A DNA stretch of 10,572 bases, taken from the NCBI GenBank assembly GCA_002720125.1, contig PBGQ01000002.1, positions 1-10,572 on the forward strand. Reading direction: 5' to 3'. Position numbers and translations under genes: made by a program. This stretch comes from Rickettsiales bacterium. Lineage in GTDB: Bacteria; Pseudomonadota; Alphaproteobacteria; TMED109. Of the stretch, positions 6,310 through 10,572 are shown in pieces. The notes beneath the pieces are model-generated. The model saw only the letters and a program-made list of their open reading frames with translations. It was not told the origin of the DNA and did not search any database. The first letter of the stretch is position 1. Each line of letters opens with the position of its first letter.

Positions 6310-7626
6310 ATGTCTAAAATAATATTTGCTCAAGCTACGGCATTAGGAACTTCCGCAATATCTATTATAAGAGTTTCAGGAGAAGGAAGTAAGGAAGTGT
6401 TAAAAGAGTTAATAAAGGGTGGGGTTCCTAAAAAAAAAGTACTTTCACTAAGAACACTTTATTTTCCCAAAAAAAATTATATCATAGACAAATGTCTGGT
6501 TTGTTGGATGCCTGAAAGCTCTTCCTATACTGGCGAAGATAGTTTTGAAATTCAATGTCATGGTGGAAATGCGATAATTACCAGTTTTTATGATGCACTT
6601 TCTTCAATAAAGAATGTAAGAATTGCAGAGCAAGGAGAATTTACAAAGAGGGCAATAATTAATGGTAAAATGAATTTGATAGATGCGGAAGCGTTAAACG
6701 ACCTTATTCATGCAGAGGCAGAGCAACAAAGAATACTTGCTATGAAGCAGTTAGATAATAGTTTGTCAGTTCCAATTCAGAAATGGAGAAAATTATTATT
6801 AATTTCTATGTCTAATATTGAGGCAAGGATTGATTTCTCAGACGAAGAAGATATCCCAGGGGACCAATTTTCAAAGAAGCATCTCTTAAAGCTAAAAAAA
6901 GAAATTGATAAAACATTAAAAAATGGTCAACAGCACGATCTCATAAAAGAAGGATTAAAGATAGTACTAACAGGAAAACCTAATGCTGGAAAATCTAGTT
7001 TGTTTAATTACATAGTTAAGGGTGAAAGGTCAATAGTAACAGATATGCCAGGTACTACTAGAGACACCATAGAGGTAAAAGTAAATATAGGTGGCTATAT
7101 TGTTACATTTGTCGACACTGCAGGAATAAATAAGACTTCTGATATAATAGAACAGGAGGGAATTAAGAGAGCTAAGCATAAAGTTAACAATGCAGACTTG
7201 GTGCTTAACATCATAGATGCACCAAAATTTAATCAAGCAGATATAAATCCAAAATATTGGAACGTTCTTAATAAGATTGATAAAAGTCCGATAGAAGACA
7301 TAAAGGTAACAAATAGTTTAAACTTCTATAAGGTTAGCGCTAAATCGGGAGAAGGAGTAAATTTTCTATTACAAGAAATTCTAAGCTTTGTAATAGATAA
7401 TACAAAGAAGATTAGAAATACTAACAATTTTTATTCAAGCAATAGACAAAAAAAAGAACTAGAAGCTATAAAAGTATTGCTTGATCTAGCACTCAAAGAG
7501 GACCAAGAAGAAATATTGGCTGAATTTATTCGTGAAATTAATAAAGGATTTGGAAGAATTTTAGGCCATGTCGATATAGAAGAAGTGCTGGGAGAGATTT
7601 TCTCTAACTTTTGTATTGGGAAGTAG
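6310..7626 (+). CDS. mnmE: tRNA uridine-34 modification GTPase MnmE
   Basis: The 438-residue protein is a full-length MnmE (E. coli 454). With MnmG it installs the carboxymethylaminomethyl or aminomethyl group on U34 of tRNAs reading two-codon boxes. The N-terminal folate-binding domain (about 1-115) starts IIFAQATALGTSAISIIRVSG. A helical domain follows, interrupted by the G domain: GKPNAGKSS (222-230, G1), PGTTRD (247-252, G2 region), DTAG (269-272, G3) and NKID (321-324, G4). The C-terminus ends in CIGK (435-438), the conserved catalytic Cys motif. The ATG at 6310 is preceded by no good Shine-Dalgarno sequence. The 193-bp spacer upstream, shared with the divergent exported protein, holds only AT-rich sequence and a TTTATAGTT repeat (6267-6275, 6291-6299); I could not fix a promoter. 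The stop is three bases before the first parS palindrome. Confidence 0.97.
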   Translation: MSKIIFAQATALGTSAISIIRVSGEGSKEVLKELIKGGVPKKKVLSLRTLYFPKKNYIIDKCLVCWMPESSSYTGEDSFEIQCHGGNAIITSFYDALSSIKNVRIAEQGEFTKRAIINGKMNLIDAEALNDLIHAEAEQQRILAMKQLDNSLSVPIQKWRKLLLISMSNIEARIDFSDEEDIPGDQFSKKHLLKLKKEIDKTLKNGQQHDLIKEGLKIVLTGKPNAGKSSLFNYIVKGERSIVTDMPGTTRDTIEVKVNIGGYIVTFVDTAGINKTSDIIEQEGIKRAKHKVNNADLVLNIIDAPKFNQADINPKYWNVLNKIDKSPIEDIKVTNSLNFYKVSAKSGEGVNFLLQEILSFVIDNTKKIRNTNNFYSSNRQKKELEAIKVLLDLALKEDQEEILAEFIREINKGFGRILGHVDIEEVLGEIFSNFCIGK

Positions 7627-7629
7627 GTA

Positions 7630-7645
7630 AGTTTCACGTGAAACT
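7630..7645. promoter_or_regulatory. parS: parS centromere site 1 (ParB binding)
   Basis: The site AGTTTCACGTGAAACT keeps the invariant GTTTCACGTGAAAC core of the bacterial parS consensus and differs only in the outermost base of each arm. With flanking bases it is an 18-bp perfect palindrome (7629-7646). ParB binds such sites and spreads from them to build the segregation complex moved by ParA. It begins just after the mnmE stop codon, outside coding sequence, 37 bp centre-to-centre from site 2. Confidence 0.88.
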
Positions 7646-7666
7646 TGTCTTTAACTAAATTTATAA

Positions 7667-7682
7667 TGTTTCACGTGGAACA
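7667..7682. promoter_or_regulatory. parS: parS centromere site 2 (ParB binding)
   Basis: The site TGTTTCACGTGGAACA reads TGTTCCACGTGAAACA on the minus strand, the canonical parS sequence of Bacillus and many proteobacteria. It lies in the 119-bp mnmE-mnmG spacer, roughly 6.5 kb from the proposed origin and 2.5 kb from parA. Location upstream of mnmG means bound ParB could also affect transcription of the mnmG-rsmG-parA run, which is inference. Confidence 0.93.
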
Positions 7683-7745
7683 AGCTAGAAAAGGCCAATT
7701 AACTCTTTCCTTGAAATTAAATAATTAAAAAGTAAGATAATCAAC

Positions 7746-9626
7746 ATGAAAAATAAAAAAAGCATAGATGTAATTGTAATAGGCGGAGGACACGCAGGAG
7801 TTGAGGCAGCCAATGCCGCAGCCAATATGGGGGCGGAGGTTCTTTTTATTACAATTGATCCTTCTAAAATAGGCGTGATGTCATGTAACCCGGCAATAGG
7901 TGGAATAGGAAAGGGACATATTGTTCGAGAAGTGGATGCTTTAGGAGGGATTATGTCTAAATGCGCAGACAAAGGAAGCATCCAATACAAAGTACTCAAC
8001 TCAAGTAAGGGGCCGGCAGTAAGGGGGCCTAGATGTCAAGCAGACAGAAAATTGTATCAAAGTGCAATTTACGAAGAAGTTTCTTCTAACAATAATATAA
8101 AAATATTAACTGCTATGGTTAAAAGTCTTATTATTAGAAATAGCAAGGTAGAAGGAGTGATTCTTAATAATGATAAAAGTATACTTGCAAAATCTGTTGT
8201 TCTTACGACAGGAACATTTTTAAACGGATTAATACACATAGGCAGCAGAAAAATTTATGCTGGAAGAATAAATGAAAAATCATCTACGAGTCTTGCCGCA
8301 TGTCTTTATAGTTTAAAGCTACCTATGGCAAGATTGAAAACGGGAACACCACCAAGACTTCTAAAAAACTCTATTAACTTTAAAAACTTGGAAGAGGATA
8401 AGGGTGACAAAAGGCCACAATACTTTTCTATGGAAACTAAAAAAGTATTTAATGAACAAATATCATGTTTTTCTACTTGGACAAATAATGAAACTCACAA
8501 TTTGATAAGGAACTCTTTTAATGAAAGCCCTATTTATAATGGTGATATTTCCTCAAATGGTCCAAGGTACTGCCCCTCTATAGAAGATAAAGTGTCCAGA
8601 TTCGCAGATAGAGATAGACATAGAGTAATGTTAGAACCTGAAGGAATAGATTCGAATACGATATATCCTAACGGAATATCTACTAGTATATCAGAAAAAA
8701 TACAACAGCTAATGATCAATACGATTAAAGGATTAGAAACCGCTAGAATAGAACAACCTGGGTATGCTATAGAATATGACCATATAGATCCTAGGGCCCT
8801 TAAACATACCTTGGAGTTAAAAAAAATAAGTGGTTTGTTTTTTGCTGGGCAGATCAATGGAACAACAGGATATGAAGAAGCAGCAGGACAAGGTATTGTG
8901 GCTGGAATAAATGCAGCACTAAAACAGAGACAAGGAAATAAAGAATTTTATTTGGATAGAACACAAGCCTACATAGGTGTAATGATAGATGACTTAGTTA
9001 CAAAAGGCACGCCAGAACCCTATAGAATGTTCACATCTAGAGCAGAACATAGATTATTTTTAAGAGCAGACAATGCAGATTTAAGATTATCAGATTTAGC
9101 TATTAAATTAGGTTCTATATCAAAAACAAGAAAAAATATATTTCTCAACAATAAAACTAAAATTAATAAAATCAGAGATATAGCAAAAGAAATTAGACTG
9201 TCACCAAATGAAGCAAAGAATATAAAAATAGATGTAAGTTTTGACGGAAAAAAGAGGTCTTTATATGATTTATTAAGTTTTGAAACTTGTACTTTAGAAA
9301 AAGTTAAAGAAAGGTTCCCGCAATTGAAGAAATTTGATGTTGAGTTATTAGAAAAGATAAAAATAGAATCTGGATACAAAATACATATAGAAAAGCATAA
9401 AGATAGTTTGGACTCTTATAGGATAGAAAGTAAAGTTAAATTACCTTATAATTTAAACTATAAAAATATAGGAGGTCTTTCAAAGGAATGCTTATTAGCA
9501 CTAGAGAAAATTAGACCAGAAAACTTAGCACAAGCTTCAAAAATACCAGGTATAACCCCAGCCGCTCTAACATCGGTTTTGCTTTACACAAAAAAAGTCA
9601 AAATCAAGCAAAAAAAGTTAGCATAA
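7746..9626 (+). CDS. mnmG: tRNA uridine-34 modification FAD enzyme MnmG (GidA)
   Basis: The 626-residue protein (E. coli 629) is the FAD- and NADH-dependent partner of MnmE in wobble-uridine modification of tRNA. The N-terminal FAD-binding motif [10 protein letters not shown] lies at 13-22, with [13 protein letters not shown] (45-57) holding the conserved Cys46. Further family marks are [44 protein letters not shown] with the second conserved Cys, and [17 protein letters not shown]. The C-terminal helical domain with [28 protein letters not shown] binds MnmE and tRNA. The ATG at 7746 gives the expected N-terminus a few residues before the FAD strand; upstream AAGTAAGA is at best a weak ribosome site. 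The gene starts 63 bp after parS site 2 and is followed 3 bp later by rsmG, so mnmG-rsmG-parA is a probable operon. Confidence 0.98.
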   Translation: MKNKKSIDVIVIGGGHAGVEAANAAANMGAEVLFITIDPSKIGVMSCNPAIGGIGKGHIVREVDALGGIMSKCADKGSIQYKVLNSSKGPAVRGPRCQADRKLYQSAIYEEVSSNNNIKILTAMVKSLIIRNSKVEGVILNNDKSILAKSVVLTTGTFLNGLIHIGSRKIYAGRINEKSSTSLAACLYSLKLPMARLKTGTPPRLLKNSINFKNLEEDKGDKRPQYFSMETKKVFNEQISCFSTWTNNETHNLIRNSFNESPIYNGDISSNGPRYCPSIEDKVSRFADRDRHRVMLEPEGIDSNTIYPNGISTSISEKIQQLMINTIKGLETARIEQPGYAIEYDHIDPRALKHTLELKKISGLFFAGQINGTTGYEEAAGQGIVAGINAALKQRQGNKEFYLDRTQAYIGVMIDDLVTKGTPEPYRMFTSRAEHRLFLRADNADLRLSDLAIKLGSISKTRKNIFLNNKTKINKIRDIAKEIRLSPNEAKNIKIDVSFDGKKRSLYDLLSFETCTLEKVKERFPQLKKFDVELLEKIKIESGYKIHIEKHKDSLDSYRIESKVKLPYNLNYKNIGGLSKECLLALEKIRPENLAQASKIPGITPAALTSVLLYTKKVKIKQKKLA

Positions 9627-9629
9627 ATC

Positions 9630-10229
9630 ATGAAAACATCTTCTTACTTTTCTCAAGAAAAGATTATTTTACTTGAAAAGTACGTTGATTTATTAAAAAA
9701 ATATCAAACGAAATTTAACTTAATTGGAAAAAGTACTATTTCTAATATTTGGGAGAGACATATTATCGACTCAGCTCAGATTTATAAATTATTACCTAAA
9801 GAGAAAAAAAATTCTTTTTTAATAGATGTAGGAACAGGAGCTGGTTTTCCGGGGATAATTCTTGCTATAATGGGAAGAAAAGATGTTTGTTTATGTGAAA
9901 AGAGTTTCAGGAAGGCAGCTTTTTTGCAAGAAGTAAAGGATATTTGCAATATCAAGACTTCTGTCATAAATAAAAGAATAGAAGATATACGAAAAAAAAA
10001 TTGTGGGGTAATAGTTTCCAGAGCATTTTCTCCTTTAATGAAATTAGTAATGTCAACAATGCATCTTATTTCAAAAGATACGGTTTTAATACTGCACAAA
10101 GGAAAAAGACATAAAGAAGAAATTGAAGAAGCAAAAAAAAAATTTTCTTTTACATTTAATTTATATGATAGCATAACAAATCAGGAGGCAAGGATATTGC
10201 GTATTACAAATATTCGTACAGGAATATAG
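9630..10229 (+). CDS. rsmG: 16S rRNA (guanine-527-N7)-methyltransferase RsmG (GidB)
   Basis: The 199-residue protein methylates N7 of G527 in the 530 loop of 16S rRNA using S-adenosylmethionine. Length is close to the family norm (E. coli 207). Key stretches are KFNLIGKSTISNIWERHIID (28-47, the NLxG...W.RHI.DS signature), the SAM-binding LIDVGTGAGFPGI (64-76) and VSRAFSPL (129-136). The ATG at 9630 lies three bases after the mnmG stop and has no Shine-Dalgarno sequence, which suggests translational coupling. Its TAG stop shares one base with the parA GTG start. Confidence 0.96.
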   Translation: MKTSSYFSQEKIILLEKYVDLLKKYQTKFNLIGKSTISNIWERHIIDSAQIYKLLPKEKKNSFLIDVGTGAGFPGIILAIMGRKDVCLCEKSFRKAAFLQEVKDICNIKTSVINKRIEDIRKKNCGVIVSRAFSPLMKLVMSTMHLISKDTVLILHKGKRHKEEIEEAKKKFSFTFNLYDSITNQEARILRITNIRTGI

Positions 10230-10572
10230 TGACTAAAGCTAAAGTTATATCGGTTGTTAATCAAAAGGGAGGAGTAGGAAAAACTACCACTACTGTTAAC
10301 TTAGGTACGGCATTAGCTGCCATAAATAAAAGTATTTTACTTATAGACTTAGATCCACAAGGTAATTTATCAACAGGATTAGGTATAAAAGAAAGTGAAA
10401 GAGGTAAAAGTGTATACGATTTAATTACAGATAATAGTAGTGCCGAGAAAGTAATACTTGCAACTAAGATTCCGCGTATGAGCATTGTAGCTTCAAATAT
10501 CAACTTGTCAGGAATAGAATTTGAATTAGCAGAAGATAAAGACAAGACAAATAAACTCTTTAATAAAATTGA
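10229..10572 (+). CDS. parA: Chromosome-partitioning ATPase ParA (Soj), N-terminal part (runs off the window)
   Basis: The first 114 codons and two bases of the next are present and open to the window edge. The GTG at 10229-10231 is the likely start. It shares its first base with the rsmG TAG, has AGGA 5 nt upstream (10220-10223), and gives the standard N-terminus TKAKVISVVNQKGGVGKTTT. The deviant Walker A KGGVGKTT lies at residues 13-20, with both the signature and the catalytic Lys, and LIDLDPQGN (38-46) is the next ParA motif. The chromosomal ParA forms an ATP-dependent gradient on the nucleoid that moves ParB-parS complexes. Close coupling to rsmG and the parS pair upstream identify it as the chromosomal rather than a plasmid system. 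parB is expected next but lies outside. Confidence 0.96.
   Translation, partial: MTKAKVISVVNQKGGVGKTTTTVNLGTALAAINKSILLIDLDPQGNLSTGLGIKESERGKSVYDLITDNSSAEKVILATKIPRMSIVASNINLSGIEFELAEDKDKTNKLFNKI

Noticed and set aside
7685-7999. Minus-strand open frame over the parS gap and mnmG start
   Set aside because: It is antisense to the highly conserved FAD-binding region of mnmG and has no recognisable protein features.
8534-8857. Minus-strand open frames inside mnmG (also 9020-9379) and rsmG (9782-10174)
   Set aside because: All lie antisense to strongly conserved coding sequence and resemble no known protein.
10261-10545. Minus-strand open frame at the right end
   Set aside because: It is antisense to the ParA Walker A region; the plus-strand GTG-started frame reads as ParA throughout.

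Overview
The window is AT-rich core chromosome from what is very probably an alphaproteobacterium with a compact, low-GC genome (marine SAR11/HIMB59-type or Rickettsiales-like; the sequence alone does not decide). The main evidence is gene order. maf - ppsR (UPF0085/DUF299) diverge from hemE, followed by rho, mnmE, mnmG, rsmG and parA. From memory, this is the arrangement around the replication origin of Caulobacter and Rickettsia, where the origin lies between hemE and the UPF0085 gene.

Layout. Positions 1-889, minus strand: the 5' end of maf, overlapped by ppsR. Positions 890-1162: a very AT-rich, repeat-bearing divergent spacer, the best candidate for the chromosomal origin. Positions 1163-2194: hemE. 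Positions 2207-3207, minus strand: a periplasmic cupredoxin followed by a HemG-type protoporphyrinogen oxidase. Positions 3331-4599: rho, with a good promoter. Positions 4593-6116, minus strand: an exported cysteine-containing protein of unknown function, then a zinc-free quinone oxidoreductase. Positions 6310-10572, plus strand: mnmE, two ParB-binding parS sites, mnmG, rsmG and the start of parA.

How it works together. The plus-strand core serves heme synthesis (hemE), transcription termination (rho), tRNA wobble-uridine modification (MnmE and MnmG act as one complex), 16S rRNA methylation (rsmG) and chromosome segregation (parA with parS). Two minus-strand gene pairs sit between core genes, and each meets the upstream core gene tail to tail at a hairpin touching both stop codons. 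HemE and HemG are both late heme-pathway enzymes, but HemG is the enterobacterial type of oxidase, whereas most alphaproteobacteria carry HemJ.

I see no mobile element, CRISPR array, tRNA or rRNA, and no clearly new multi-gene system. The points most worth following are the origin spacer with its TAACA/CTAAC repeats, the close parS pair between mnmE and mnmG, the HemG-for-HemJ substitution beside a cupredoxin, and the unassigned exported protein. No intergenic stretch exceeds 300 bases.
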